A stretch of 64,000 nt of DNA from DAOPYU01 sp942493245 (GCA_942493245.1 OW818685.1:558001-622000); one strand, 5' to 3'; shown: positions 8,651 to 17,772, counted from the stretch's first letter. A program made the numbers and translations. Notes: generated by a model not told the origin, from the sequence alone.

Positions 8651-9352
8651 TCACCCCGTCCCTTCGAAAAGCGCGGTTCCCACCCGCACCAGGGTGGCGC
8701 CTTCCTCGATCGCCACCTCGAAGTCGTTTGTCATCCCCATCGAGAGGTGGCGCAGGTCCAGGTGGTCATACCCCCGTTCGCGCAACCGCTCCATCGCCTC
8801 GCGCAAGCCCCGGAAGACGGGTCGCGTTTTCTCGGGTTCCATCTCGAAGGGCGCCATCGTCATCAACCCGCAACATCGCACCCGGTTCAGGGGCGCCAGC
8901 CCGCGCGCCACCGCGTCGAGCGCCTCGGGCGCCAGACCGAATTTCGATTCCTCGCCCGAGATGTTCACCTGCAGGAGGATCTCGACGGACGTGTCGGCGC
9001 TTTCGGCCGCCTGCTGGATCGCCTCGGCCAGGCGCAGACTGTCCACGCCGTGGATCAGGGCCACGCGCCCGACGACCTTGCGCGCCTTGTTGGTCTGAAG
9101 GTGGCCGATCAGATGCCACTCCAGAGATTGCGTCTCGCGGTCGAAATGGTCCATTTTCTCGACCAGATCCTGCACCCGGTTTTCGCCGAGTGCGGTCTGT
9201 CCGGCGGCGATCAGGGGACGGATCTCCCCGGGCGAGTGGTGTTTGGTCACCGCCACCAGGCGCACGTCTTCTGGAGCGCGCCCCGCTCGGCGCGCGGCCC
9301 GGGCCATACGGTCGAGAACGGTCTGCAGGTTCTGGGCGATCGGATGGGGCAT
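8651..9352 (-). CDS. yggS: YggS/PLPBP-family pyridoxal-phosphate homeostasis protein
   Basis: This family binds pyridoxal 5'-phosphate as a monomeric TIM barrel and balances vitamin B6 and amino-acid pools; it has no known catalytic turnover. The PLP-binding Lys is Lys37 (RLVAVTKHHS). Other family signatures are GENRVQDLVEK, WHLIGHLQTNKARKV and the C-terminal LSMGMTNDFEVAIEEGATLVRVGTALF. At 233 residues it is full length. It is the first gene of a yggS-proC unit, with a good promoter upstream. Confidence 0.95.
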   Translation of the reverse strand: MPHPIAQNLQTVLDRMARAARRAGRAPEDVRLVAVTKHHSPGEIRPLIAAGQTALGENRVQDLVEKMDHFDRETQSLEWHLIGHLQTNKARKVVGRVALIHGVDSLRLAEAIQQAAESADTSVEILLQVNISGEESKFGLAPEALDAVARGLAPLNRVRCCGLMTMAPFEMEPEKTRPVFRGLREAMERLRERGYDHLDLRHLSMGMTNDFEVAIEEGATLVRVGTALFEGTG

Positions 9353-9513
9353 TTCCCGTTCGTTTCTTTCCGGCTCGATTGAGCCGATTTTCCCCCCTGT
9401 CCCCCAAACAACGGGAGAAGAGGAATTTTGTCCGGCAATTTCGCTCCCTGAAACGCGCCTGTTTACCGATAAGTCTTGACATCGGAACGCGCCCTGAGAG
9501 ACTATTAGGCGGG

Positions 9514-9543
9514 ATTATAGCGTTGAAAGCAAGACAGGGTCAA
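9514..9543 (-). promoter_or_regulatory. Sigma-70 promoter upstream of yggS-proC
   Basis: Reading the minus strand, TTGACC (9538-9543), an 18-base spacer and a perfect TATAAT (9514-9519) lie about 160 bases before the yggS start. Confidence 0.65.
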
Positions 9544-9617
9544 TCAGATATTCGGTTGGTCAAAGAACGGCAGGGTCTCAGGGCCGTGACCGTTATTCCA
9601 GAGAGGAGGAATGCTTC

Positions 9618-9965
9618 ATGGACGGGATGATCTCGAAAGAGGAAAGAACGATGGGGATGTTGTGTCACCTGACCGTATTGTCGGGATTCATTATTCCCTT
9701 TGGCAACATCATCGCCCCCCTGGTTATCTGGCTGTTGAAGAAGGACACGATGCCCTATGTGGACGAACAGGGGCGGGAGGCGTTGAATTTTCAGATCACC
9801 ATGTGTATTGCCGGGATCATTGGGGCGGTTCTGACTCTCGTGTTTATCGGAATCTTTGTGTTAATCGCGGTCGCGATTCTGAACATCGTTTTTCCGATCA
9901 TCGCCGCGATCAAAGCCAACGACGGCGTTCCCTATCGTTACCCCTTCGCGCTTCGGATTCTGTAA
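9618..9965 (+). CDS. DUF4870 (Tic20-like) small membrane protein
   Basis: This 115-residue protein has the DUF4870 pattern: MGMLCHLTVLSGFIIPFGN, then LKKDTMPYVDEQGREALNFQ, then two more hydrophobic segments ending with the IKANDGVPYRYPFALR tail. Three membrane segments are predicted (about residues 15-38, 55-80 and 80-95). The ribosome-binding site is strong (agaggagga, 8 bases before the ATG at 9618). The family is common in bacteria and its function is not known. It is transcribed divergently from yggS and stands alone. Confidence 0.88.
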   Translation: MDGMISKEERTMGMLCHLTVLSGFIIPFGNIIAPLVIWLLKKDTMPYVDEQGREALNFQITMCIAGIIGAVLTLVFIGIFVLIAVAILNIVFPIIAAIKANDGVPYRYPFALRIL

Positions 9966-10119
9966 AGCCGGGCGGCGAGTGGATTTTTGTGGGATCGAAT
10001 ACCTCTCCGGTGTTCCGTGCTGAGCGGACGCCGGAGAAATTTGTTTGGGCGGCCCCCGTTTTCCATTTGTAACCCGTTAGCCATTCTCTGTTTGGGGTTT
10101 TGCGAACCCAAATTTTCTG

Positions 10120-10190
10120 TAGGGGCGGGTTTCAAACCCGCCCTTTTCCAATCCGGAGCGTCTGCCGGGCGGGTTTGAAACCCGCCCCAA
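10120..10190. repeat. Pair of gggcgggtttcaaacccgccc palindromes
   Basis: Two copies of a perfect hairpin (around 10122-10144 and 10167-10188) differ only in the loop (ttcaaa versus ttgaaa). A degenerate relative is at 49817-49843. They are part of a 690-base repeat-filled gap (9966-10654) in which I see no gene. Confidence 0.75.
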
Positions 10191-10346
10191 CGGATTTTTT
10201 CCTCAGATCGTCCCCCCCCTTCTCTTGGAAGCGGTGGGTGGCTAAAAGATGACTTCCATTCCCGTCCCAGGAACTCCTTATGTTGTCCAGCCGAGAGATG
10301 ATTTCCCATGTTTATGGGGTACTTCAGGATGTTCTCCCCATCCATC

Positions 10347-10463
10347 ATCCCCGCGAAAGCGGGAACCCAGATTCGGGAGAACCCGGTTTCAAATCCCCTT
10401 TCCTCCAGATCGTTTTCATCTTTTGTCGTTGCCGCTTCTCTGGGTTTCCGCGTTCGCGGGGAG
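10347..10463. repeat. About 117-bp element with inverted ends (ccccgcgaaagcggg type)
   Basis: The left end atccccgcgaaagcgggaac (from about 10347) is matched in inverse orientation by gtttccgcgttcgcggggag (to about 10463), and cccag/ctggg extend both arms inward. This resembles the ccccgcgaaagcgggg intergenic palindromes known from many bacterial genomes. Confidence 0.65.
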
Positions 10464-10556
10464 GACGGAGGACGGGTTTCTGTTTTCCCCGAACAAAAAC
10501 GACCAACTGGACAATGAGGAGTTCCACATTCCCGTTCTTTTTTCCTCGGAAACCCC

Positions 10557-10585
10557 TTGACTCCCGGGTGGGTTTGCGATAAGGT
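10557..10585 (+). promoter_or_regulatory. Putative sigma-70 promoter for tRNA-Val
   Basis: TTGACT (10557-10562), a 17-base spacer and TAAGGT (10580-10585) lie 69 bases upstream of the tRNA. Confidence 0.6.
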
Positions 10586-10654
10586 GCCGCTCCCTGAGTG
10601 TGGGAGCGAGGCGACGTTTCCCTCCCGCTCGGACGGGGAAGCGGGACCGATTGT

Positions 10655-10731
10655 GGGTGATTAGCTCAGCTGGCTAGAGTACTGCCTTGACATGGCAGGG
10701 GTCACAGGTTCAAGTCCTGTATCACCCACCA
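10655..10731 (+). tRNA. tRNA-Val (anticodon GAC)
   Basis: The acceptor arms GGGTGAT (10655-10661) and ATCACCC (10721-10727) pair perfectly, followed by A and an encoded CCA. The D-arm tagctcagctggcta and T-arm ggttcaagtcc are standard. The anticodon stem ctgcc/ggcag encloses ttgacat, giving GAC. Confidence 0.97.
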
Positions 10732-10943
10732 CTTTTGAAGTAGCGACGCGCCTCTTTTCATTCGGGGCGTTTTTCTTTGTCACCATCGCACTTGGCGCCC
10801 CTGCCGCGCGGGCGGGCGTATTGCCGGGAAACCGGCCAGGGTGGGTGCGGGCGATGGCGTTTGCGGCACGTGAGACCTCCACCGGTATGCCCGTCACCGA
10901 ACCTCCACCTTTGCAACCTTTCCCTTGTCTCCCATCGGAAAAA

Positions 10944-11564
10944 ATGTACGAACCGGACGATCTGACCGCACCGATCGTGTGGTCTGAATTTTTCTCCGGA
11001 AACGGCGCCGGTGAACCGGACGGGTCCGATTCCCATCCTCCTGTCGAGGTGGAAATCGGCTGCGGCAACGGGCGTTACCTCTGCCGCGCCAGCGCCGAGC
11101 GTCCCGGCCACCTGTTTGTCGGCATCGAGCGTTCGGAAGCGTTTGCGCGCCGCTCGCGCAACCGGATGGTGAAATTCGACGTGGGCAACGTGCGCATTGT
11201 GCGGGCCGACGCGCCCACCTTCCTCGAGTCTCACTTTCCGCCCGGTTCCATTTACGATTTGCATGTCTATTTTACCGATCCGTGGCCCAAGCGTCGGCAC
11301 GCCCGGCGGCGGATTTTTCAACCGGCGTTCGTTGAGTTGCTCCACCGGCTGTTGCGGCCCGGCGGACGGGTTTTTGTCAAGGTGGACCTGCACTGGTATT
11401 TCGAGGAAATTTTCGGACGATTCGAAACTTCCCCGCATTTCGAGGTGGTGGCGTGCGGGATGGATGCGCGGCGCAACTGGGATATTCTGGAAACGACCTG
11501 CTTCGAGCAAAAAGCTCTTGCAAAGACCGGGCGGACCTATTACCTTGTTGCGCGAAGCACCTGA
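10944..11564 (+). CDS. trmB: tRNA (guanine-N7)-methyltransferase
   Basis: TrmB makes 7-methylguanosine at position 46 of tRNA using S-adenosylmethionine. The SAM-binding motif EIGCGNGRYL, the FVGIERS strand and the catalytic/tRNA-binding signature YFTDPWPKRRHARRR are all present. The start is uncertain because the frame stays open back into the tRNA. ATG 10944 gives 206 residues, close to the family minimum; in-frame ATGs at 10887 and 10854 are possible. The gene begins about 210 bases after tRNA-Val and could share its transcript. Confidence 0.9.
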   Translation: MYEPDDLTAPIVWSEFFSGNGAGEPDGSDSHPPVEVEIGCGNGRYLCRASAERPGHLFVGIERSEAFARRSRNRMVKFDVGNVRIVRADAPTFLESHFPPGSIYDLHVYFTDPWPKRRHARRRIFQPAFVELLHRLLRPGGRVFVKVDLHWYFEEIFGRFETSPHFEVVACGMDARRNWDILETTCFEQKALAKTGRTYYLVARST

Positions 11565-11709
11565 CAAATGTCCCCGCCCTTGTTTTTTATGGCTGTTTTG
11601 ATTCCGCATTTCCGGTTTCCGGAAAAAGAACCCGCTTTCGGCGGTTTCGAGAAGAAGCGAGTCCTCCAGTATTCGACCGGCGCGGTTCCGCGCCAAAGGT
11701 GAAAGAGAA

Positions 11710-12090
11710 ATGGCACGCATATTCGTCATAGACGGCGATCCCGCCTGGCAGTTTTTCCTTCAGGATACGCTCGAGTCCGCCGGCCACGAAGTCTCGTCGG
11801 TGGCCGACGCCCAGTCGGCGGTGGAGTTGTGGGAAGAGTTTCAGCCGGACCTGGTCGTTACCGATATCCTTTTGCCCGACCAGAATGGGATTGACAAGTT
11901 GAAAGACCTGCACCGCCGCCGTCCGGGCATGCCGGTCATCGCCGTTTCGGGCGCCGACCAGGAGCGTTCGGGGGGGTACCTGCGGCTGGCGGCCAGCCTG
12001 GGCGCCACCCACACGCTGGCCAAACCGTTTGCGGGCCCGGCCCTGTTGAGCGCCATCCGCCAGGCGCTTCCCGCCGGGGCGTGGGTGTGA
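11710..12090 (+). CDS. Single-domain response regulator (receiver only)
   Basis: This is a 126-residue CheY-like receiver with no output domain. Acidic residues Asp8 and Asp10, phosphoacceptor Asp52 (VVTDILLPDQNG) and Lys105 (LAKPF) are intact; the usual Thr is Ser80 (IAVSGA). The ribosome-binding site is gaaagaga, about 3 bases before the ATG. It probably relays phosphate to a histidine kinase or diguanylate-type partner encoded elsewhere; no kinase is adjacent. The next gene encodes an HD-domain protein 63 bases downstream, which may share the transcript. Confidence 0.9.
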   Translation: MARIFVIDGDPAWQFFLQDTLESAGHEVSSVADAQSAVELWEEFQPDLVVTDILLPDQNGIDKLKDLHRRRPGMPVIAVSGADQERSGGYLRLAASLGATHTLAKPFAGPALLSAIRQALPAGAWV

Positions 12091-12153
12091 GGCCTGTTCC
12101 TCAATTCTGACATCTGACATCGTTCTGACTTTTTTTCTCCGGAGAAACCTGAG

Positions 12154-12720
12154 ATGCCCTCCCAGACCCCGACTCGCGCCGAGGCGATGGCGCTTTTTCT
12201 GGAGTTCAACAGCGATCCGTCCCTTCTCAAACACGCCCTGGCCGTCGAGGCCGTGATGCGTCATCAGGCCCGCAAGGCGGGTGAGGATGAGGAGCGCTGG
12301 GGCGTCATCGGCCTGGTCCACGACCTCGATTACGAACGCTTTCCCGAGCAGCATTGTCAGAAGACGCGCGAAATCCTGACCGAGCGCGGATGGCCCGAGG
12401 CGGATGTCCGGGCTGTTGTGTCGCACGGTTGGGGCCAGTGCAGCGACGTGGAACCCGAAACGCTTCTGGAGAAGACGCTGTTTGCGATGGACGAGTTGAC
12501 GGGTCTGGTGGCCGCCGCCGCGCTGGTGCGGCCTTCCAAAAGTGTGCTGGATCTGGAGACGAGTTCCGTCCGGAAGAAATGGAACCAGAAGAGTTTCGCC
12601 GCCGGGGTCAACCGCGACGTGATCGCACAGGGCGCAGCGATGCTCGGCGTGGAACTGCCGGATCTGATCTCGGACGCGATTGCGGCCATGCGGGAAGTCC
12701 ACGAAGCGATCGGGCTTTGA
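12154..12720 (+). CDS. HD-domain (HDIG-type) predicted metal-dependent phosphohydrolase
   Basis: The 188-residue protein carries the HD superfamily residues: His27 (KHALAVEAVM), the His56-Asp57 pair (GLVHDLDYE) and Asp113 (FAMDELTGL), with an extra conserved His91. Such proteins cleave phosphodiester or nucleotide phosphate bonds with a divalent metal. The family is close to the uncharacterised stand-alone HDIG proteins. The ribosome-binding site ccggaga lies 8 bases before the ATG. The substrate cannot be told from sequence. Confidence 0.85.
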   Translation: MPSQTPTRAEAMALFLEFNSDPSLLKHALAVEAVMRHQARKAGEDEERWGVIGLVHDLDYERFPEQHCQKTREILTERGWPEADVRAVVSHGWGQCSDVEPETLLEKTLFAMDELTGLVAAAALVRPSKSVLDLETSSVRKKWNQKSFAAGVNRDVIAQGAAMLGVELPDLISDAIAAMREVHEAIGL

Positions 12721-12732
12721 TTGGTACTAAGA

Positions 12733-13180
12733 TCTTCCAGAATGTACGCAAACGGAGATGATTTCATCAGCCACAAAAAGCACAAGGGGCTCAAAACTCC
12801 GTATTTTTGTGTCTTACTACGAGCTCGCACTATCGCGGTCGTTTGCGTAGATTTTACGGGAGAGTGCAGGTAATACGGACCGCAATCCCGATCCGGCCCC
12901 AGCCCTGACAGGGCGGCCCATGTTAGCCCGGGGCAGAGCGAAGCGACGCCCTGGGTTGGCTGTCCCCAATTTTAGAAAAGGGCTGAAAGCCCGCTCCAGG
13001 CGAAGCGGAACCCAACGGCAGAAACTGTAACCAAAGGATCACGCAAAGGCACAAAGCCGCAAAGAACCGCAACCGCGCCAATCAGGAGATTGGCGATCCC
13101 GGGAGGGCGTTTTCTTCACAAAACGCGAAGGCTGTAATTTCCGCGGTTTTATTCGGTTGCGGCTTCGCTGCGCCGGGATC
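12733..13180 (-). repeat. Large intergenic repeat, copy 2 (inverted relative to copy 1)
   Basis: Read on the minus strand, this block repeats the module order of 7160-7640, for example ggatcgccaatctcctgatt, ttacagtttctgcc, gagcgggctttcagccctt and ggccggatcgggattgcggt. Its segment with ttctggaa and catcagccacaaaaagca sits at the opposite end compared with copy 1, so that end has flipped. It fills the gap between the HD-domain gene and the GH12-like gene. I see no coding region in it. Confidence 0.75.
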
Positions 13181-13237
13181 TGTAATCTATGAACTCCTTC
13201 CAGGCAGGCGCTGGAGTGGCTGGACTCGGGGAAGGAT

Positions 13238-14152
13238 ATGCAAAATAGAGGAAATCAGAATATGCCGCCGAGACGCTTTTTGAGCCGCGTGGGGGGGATC
13301 GTCCTTCTGGCGACCCTCCTGTGCGGAATCATGTGGGAAAGTCTGTCCGGGAACAAGGGGGATACTTCCCCATTTCTCTCCCAAAGCACTTTTCCTGAAA
13401 GACGCGATTATATCGCGGAACTCAAGGCACGACACGATTGCCTGACAAAGGACTGGGAAAGACGTGAGGCGGGTGGGTATATCGTCGAGAACAACGTCTG
13501 GAACAAGGGCGCCCGTTCGGACTACGCCCAGTGCGTTTTCCTGGAAGCGGGTGCGACCGGAGGGATCCGGGCCGGGTGGGCGTGGGAGTGGAACAACCCC
13601 ACCAACGACGTGGTGGCGTATCCCGATATCATTTTCGGTAAAAATCCCTGGTTTGAGACTTCCACAACGAAGACTCTGCCCGTTCGTATTCGCGAGGCGG
13701 GCGAATTGGAAATTCTCCTGGAAGCCGAGAATGTGGGAGAGGGAAAGCGGAATCTGGCGTTTCAGGTCTGGCTGACAAACGAGAGCGCGGCGACTCCGAA
13801 ATCGGTTACGCGCGAGGTGATGATCTGGCTGGAAAACAACGGATTGCGCCCGGCGGGCGCGAAGATCGCGGATCTGTCCCTCGACGGTAAGGCGCTCGAG
13901 CTGTGGGAGAACCCGCGCCACGGCGATCCGAACGGGCTGGAGTGGAACTACTTCGCCTTTGTGTACAAAACCCCGTTGTTGCAGGGACGGATTCCACTCA
14001 CTCAGATTCTCCAATACCTGATTGAGACGGGGCATGTTTCCCCGGACGAGTATCTGGCCGGAATCAATCTGGGCAACGAGATCGTCAATGGAAGCGGTCA
14101 GACGATTCTGAACCGCTACGCGGTCCGGCATCGCGGAAAATCTTCCGAATAA
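13238..14152 (+). CDS. Secreted glycoside hydrolase family 12-like protein
   Basis: GH12 enzymes are beta-jelly-roll endoglucanases or xyloglucanases. Here an N-terminal membrane/signal segment (about residues 14-33) precedes a single domain with the family landmarks. These are the NVWN start strand, AGWAWEW, the YPDIIFG strand, the catalytic nucleophile Glu193 (TREVMIWLEN) and the acid/base Glu281 (NLGNEIVNGSG). Length, 304 residues, fits. An alternative ATG at 13262 has better Shine-Dalgarno spacing and would drop eight residues. The enzyme is probably exported; beta-glucan cleavage is inferred from the family only. Confidence 0.82.
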   Translation: MQNRGNQNMPPRRFLSRVGGIVLLATLLCGIMWESLSGNKGDTSPFLSQSTFPERRDYIAELKARHDCLTKDWERREAGGYIVENNVWNKGARSDYAQCVFLEAGATGGIRAGWAWEWNNPTNDVVAYPDIIFGKNPWFETSTTKTLPVRIREAGELEILLEAENVGEGKRNLAFQVWLTNESAATPKSVTREVMIWLENNGLRPAGAKIADLSLDGKALELWENPRHGDPNGLEWNYFAFVYKTPLLQGRIPLTQILQYLIETGHVSPDEYLAGINLGNEIVNGSGQTILNRYAVRHRGKSSE

Positions 14153-14167
14153 CTCCAAACAAAAACG

Positions 14168-14208
14168 CCCCGGAGACTCGAAATTCGAATCTCCGGGGAC
14201 ATTCTTTT
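14168..14208. terminator. Bidirectional terminator between GH12-like gene and carB
   Basis: The arms ccccggaga (14168-14176) and tctccgggg (14190-14198) form a perfect stem with an AT-rich inner extension. There is T-rich sequence on the plus side and aaaaa on the other, so it can serve both converging genes. Confidence 0.85.
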
Positions 14209-14233
14209 CCCGGCACTCAATAGCTCGGCGCAA

Positions 14234-17200
14234 TTACGCCCCGAGGTTCTTGTGGTAGGTCTGAAGCGAACAGACCTCTTTGTGGCCCTTCTGGTAATCG
14301 GCGATCCCTCGGCCCGCCGCGACGGCTGCCGCCAGTGTGGTGATGTAGGGGATCTTGTAGCGGATCGCGGCTTTGCGGATGTACGAATCGTCGCTCTGGC
14401 TGAGTTTGCTCCCCGGTGTGTTGACGATCAGATGGATCTCATGATTCTTGATCGCGTCCTCGACGTTGGGGCGTCCTTCGTGGACTTTCAGCATCAGCTG
14501 GGTCTCGATCCCGTTTTCCTTCAGGAAGGAATGCGTGCCACGGGTGGCCTTCAGGGTGAATCCCAGGTCGGCGAATCGGCGGGCCACCTCGAGCACACCC
14601 GGGCGGTCGTGTTCCGTCACGGTAATCAGGATAGAACCCTTCGTGGGCAGAGGCTGCTGCGTGGCTTCCTCGGCCTTGAAGTAGGCCAGTCCGAACGTCT
14701 CCGCCATGCCGAGCACTTCGCCCGTCGAGCGCATTTCGGGACCGAGGATCGGGTCCACTTCCGGGAACATGTTGAAGGGGAAGACCGCTTCCTTGACTCC
14801 AAAGTGCGGAATGTGGCGGGTTTTGAGGTTCAGATCGGCGAGCTTTTTGCCGAGCATCATTTCCATGGCCAGACGGGCCATCGGGATATTGCAGACTTTC
14901 GACACCAGCGGCACGGTGCGCGAGGCGCGCGGGTTGGCCTCGAGGACATAGACCACGTCTTTGGCGATGGCGTACTGGATGTTCATCAGGCCCACGACAT
15001 TCATCTCGATGGCGATCTTGCGCGTGTACTCGCAGATTGTGTTGATGTGTTTGGCGGGAATGCTGATGGGGGGAATCACACAGGCCGAGTCGCCCGAGTG
15101 GATACCCGCCAGTTCGATGTGCTCCATGACGGCGGGCACAAACGCGTCGGTTCCGTCGGCGATAGCGTCGGCCTCCGCCTCGATGGCGTTCTGCAGGAAC
15201 TTGTCGATCAGGATCGGCCGGTCGGGCGTGACATCCACGGCTGCGTTGACGTAGCGGCGCAGCATTTCCTCGTCATGCACCACTTCCATGGCGCGCCCGC
15301 CGAGCACGTAGGAGGGGCGGACCATGAGGGGGTATCCGATTTGTGCGGCGATATCGAGCGCCTGGTCGAGTGTGCTGGCCATGCCCGATTCGGGCTGCGG
15401 AATGCCCAGTTTCCGCATGATCTGGCGGAAACGGTCGCGATCCTCGGCCAGGTCGATCGTTTCGGGCGAAGTGCCCAAAATCTTGACCCCGGCCGCTTCG
15501 AGTTCGGCGGCGATGTTCAGAGGCGTCTGACCGCCAAACTGCACCACCACCCCTTCGGGTTTTTCCTTCTCGTAGATGCTCAAGACATCCTCGACCGTCA
15601 ACGGCTCGAAGTAGAGTTTGTCGGACGTGTCGTAGTCGGTCGAGACGGTTTCCGGGTTGCAGTTGACCATGATGGTCTCAAGCCCGGCGTCGCGCACGGC
15701 AAAGGCCGCATGGACGCAACAGTAATCGAACTCGATCCCCTGACCGATGCGGTTCGGGCCACCACCGAGGACCATGATCTTGCGGTTGCCGCTGACCGCG
15801 ACCTGGTCGGGCGCGTTGTAGGTCGAGTAGTAGTAGGCCGCGTTTTCAACGCCGCTGACCGGGACGGGTTCCCAGGCCTCGACGATGCCGAGCGCGATGC
15901 GTTTCTCGCGGATGGTTTTCTCGGGCAGGTTGAGGAGTTTCGCCAGATAGCGGTCCGCAAACCCATCCTTCTTGGCTTGAGTCAACAGGGCATCGGGGGG
16001 CATCTGGCCCTTGTAGCGCAGGATTTCTTCCTCGAGTTCCACCAGTTCCTTCATCTGCTCGATGAACCACGCCTTGATGTGGGTGCGCTTGTGCAGTTCC
16101 TCGATGCTGGCGCCCTTGCGCAGCGCCTCGTACATGATAAACTGACGCTCGCTCGAAACTTCCACCAGCATCGCCAGCAACTCGTCGAGGGAACGAGTGT
16201 TGAAATCTCTCGCAAACCCCAGGCCGTAACGTCCGTTTTCGAGAGAGCGGATGGCTTTCAGGAGCGCTTCCTTGTAGTTTTTCCCAATGCTCATCACTTC
16301 GCCCACGGCGCGCATCTGGGTGCCGAGTTTGTCGTGGACGCCCGGGAACTTCTCGAACGCCCAGCGGGCAAACTTCACCACCACGTAATCGCCCGACGGG
16401 GTGTACTTTTCAAGTGTTCCATCCCGCCAGTAAGGGATCTCGTCGAGTGTCAGACCGCCCGCCAGCATCGAGGAGACCAGGGCGATCGGAAAGCCTGTGG
16501 CCTTCGAGGCCAGCGCCGACGAGCGCGACGTGCGGGGGTTGATCTCGATGACCACCACGCGGCCGGTCTTGGGGTCGTGCGCGAATTGAACGTTGGTGCC
16601 GCCGATAACCCGGATGGCCTCGACGATGTCGTAGGAGTATTTCTGGAGTTTCGCCTGCAATTCGGGCGCGATGGTCAGCATGGGCGCCGTGCAATACGAA
16701 TCGCCCGTGTGGACCCCCATCGCGTCCACGTTCTCGATAAAACAGACCGTAATCATCTGGTTTTTCGAATCGCGGACCACCTCGAGTTCGAGTTCTTCCC
16801 ACCCCAGAACCGACTCCTCGACCAGTACCTGTCCGACCAGACTGACCGACAGTCCACGCGAGACGATGGTCCGCAACTCTTCCATGTTGTAGGCAATGCC
16901 GCCGCCGGTGCCGCCCATCGTGTAGGCCGGGCGAATCACCACCGGGCACCCGAGTTTCTCCGCAATGCGTTCGGCTTCTTCGAGGGTTGTGGCGATTTCA
17001 CTGCGGGGCGTTTCGATTCCCAGACTGGCCATCGTGTCCTTGAAGGCTTGACGGTCTTCACCGCGTTCGATGGCGTCGAGCTCCACTCCGATGACCTTCA
17101 CGTTGTATTTTTCCAGAACCCCGGCCTTGGCCAGTTCCGAGGATAGGTTCAGGCCCGACTGGCCGCCCAAGTTGGGAAGCAGGGCGTCGGGCCGCTCCTT

Positions 17201-17437
17201 CTCGATGATCCGGGTCAGGGTTTCGACGTTCAACGGTTCGATGTAGGTCACGTCGGCCGTCCCCGGGTCGGTCATGATGGTGGCCGGGTTGGAGTTGACC
17301 AGTACGATCTCGTACCCGAGTTTTCTCAATGCTTTACAGGCCTGGGTACCGGAGTAGTCGAACTCGCACGCCTGGCCGATCACAATCGGGCCGGAACCGA
17401 TAATCAGAACCTTGTGGATGTCTTCTCGTCTCGCCAT
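14234..17437 (-). CDS. carB: Carbamoyl-phosphate synthase large subunit
   Basis: CarB makes carbamoyl phosphate for pyrimidine and arginine synthesis. The 1067-residue protein has the two tandem ATP-grasp halves, each beginning with a Rossmann-type loop (LIIGSGPIVIGQACEFDYSG and MVLGGGPNRIGQGIEFDYCC). It also has the PAYTMGGTGGG and PSYVLGGRAME loops and a C-terminal MGS-like regulatory domain (SILITVTEHDRPGV). Length is normal and nothing is missing. carA is not adjacent. The gene is monocistronic here, with a likely promoter about 100-125 bases upstream and a strong terminator downstream. Confidence 0.98.
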   Translation of the reverse strand: MARREDIHKVLIIGSGPIVIGQACEFDYSGTQACKALRKLGYEIVLVNSNPATIMTDPGTADVTYIEPLNVETLTRIIEKERPDALLPNLGGQSGLNLSSELAKAGVLEKYNVKVIGVELDAIERGEDRQAFKDTMASLGIETPRSEIATTLEEAERIAEKLGCPVVIRPAYTMGGTGGGIAYNMEELRTIVSRGLSVSLVGQVLVEESVLGWEELELEVVRDSKNQMITVCFIENVDAMGVHTGDSYCTAPMLTIAPELQAKLQKYSYDIVEAIRVIGGTNVQFAHDPKTGRVVVIEINPRTSRSSALASKATGFPIALVSSMLAGGLTLDEIPYWRDGTLEKYTPSGDYVVVKFARWAFEKFPGVHDKLGTQMRAVGEVMSIGKNYKEALLKAIRSLENGRYGLGFARDFNTRSLDELLAMLVEVSSERQFIMYEALRKGASIEELHKRTHIKAWFIEQMKELVELEEEILRYKGQMPPDALLTQAKKDGFADRYLAKLLNLPEKTIREKRIALGIVEAWEPVPVSGVENAAYYYSTYNAPDQVAVSGNRKIMVLGGGPNRIGQGIEFDYCCVHAAFAVRDAGLETIMVNCNPETVSTDYDTSDKLYFEPLTVEDVLSIYEKEKPEGVVVQFGGQTPLNIAAELEAAGVKILGTSPETIDLAEDRDRFRQIMRKLGIPQPESGMASTLDQALDIAAQIGYPLMVRPSYVLGGRAMEVVHDEEMLRRYVNAAVDVTPDRPILIDKFLQNAIEAEADAIADGTDAFVPAVMEHIELAGIHSGDSACVIPPISIPAKHINTICEYTRKIAIEMNVVGLMNIQYAIAKDVVYVLEANPRASRTVPLVSKVCNIPMARLAMEMMLGKKLADLNLKTRHIPHFGVKEAVFPFNMFPEVDPILGPEMRSTGEVLGMAETFGLAYFKAEEATQQPLPTKGSILITVTEHDRPGVLEVARRFADLGFTLKATRGTHSFLKENGIETQLMLKVHEGRPNVEDAIKNHEIHLIVNTPGSKLSQSDDSYIRKAAIRYKIPYITTLAAAVAAGRGIADYQKGHKEVCSLQTYHKNLGA

Positions 17438-17536
17438 TTCGGATTTTCCCTTTCTGTTTCCTGTGGATTGGTCACCGGAAATCTAGCCCCCGCTATTATC
17501 CTGTGCGACTTTTTTGTGGCGGTTTTGCCAGAAACT

Positions 17537-17565
17537 CTGATAGAGGAACGCGCCTGGAGAGTCAA
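17537..17565 (-). promoter_or_regulatory. Putative sigma-70 promoter of carB
   Basis: On the minus strand, TTGACT (17560-17565), a 17-base spacer and TATCAG (17537-17542) lie about 100 bases before the carB start. The -10 hexamer is weak. Confidence 0.45.
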
Positions 17566-17745
17566 GAAAAGTCTTCTTGTTGCGGCAAAGACGACTGTTT
17601 TAAATCGGGTTACAAGAAGAGGGGGCTGGGTGGTGGCCCGAGGACTCGAAGGGGATTCTACCCGATCGAGAACTTCCCGTGGCCGGTGCAACTCCACTGG
17701 AGGTTCTCCTCTGGGTTTAATTTCTTTTTTTGCGGTTTCTCAGGG

Positions 17746-17772
17746 TAAAGTATTCTCCAGAACTGCCGATAC
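17746..17772 (+). promoter_or_regulatory. Sigma-28 (FliA-type) promoter of the chemoreceptor gene
   Basis: TAAAGTAT (17746-17753), an 11-base spacer and GCCGATAC (17765-17772) match the flagellar sigma-28 consensus TAAAGTTT-N11-GCCGATAA at 14 of 16 positions. It lies about 180 bases upstream of the chemoreceptor start, in the same orientation. The rest of the 515-base gap (17438-17952) holds the carB promoter and no gene that I can see. Confidence 0.8.

Noticed and set aside
14252..17146. 964-codon open frame opposite carB
   Set aside because: It is the mirror of a strongly conserved CarB frame in GC-rich DNA; the product is His/Arg/Asp-rich with no family resemblance and no ribosome-binding site.
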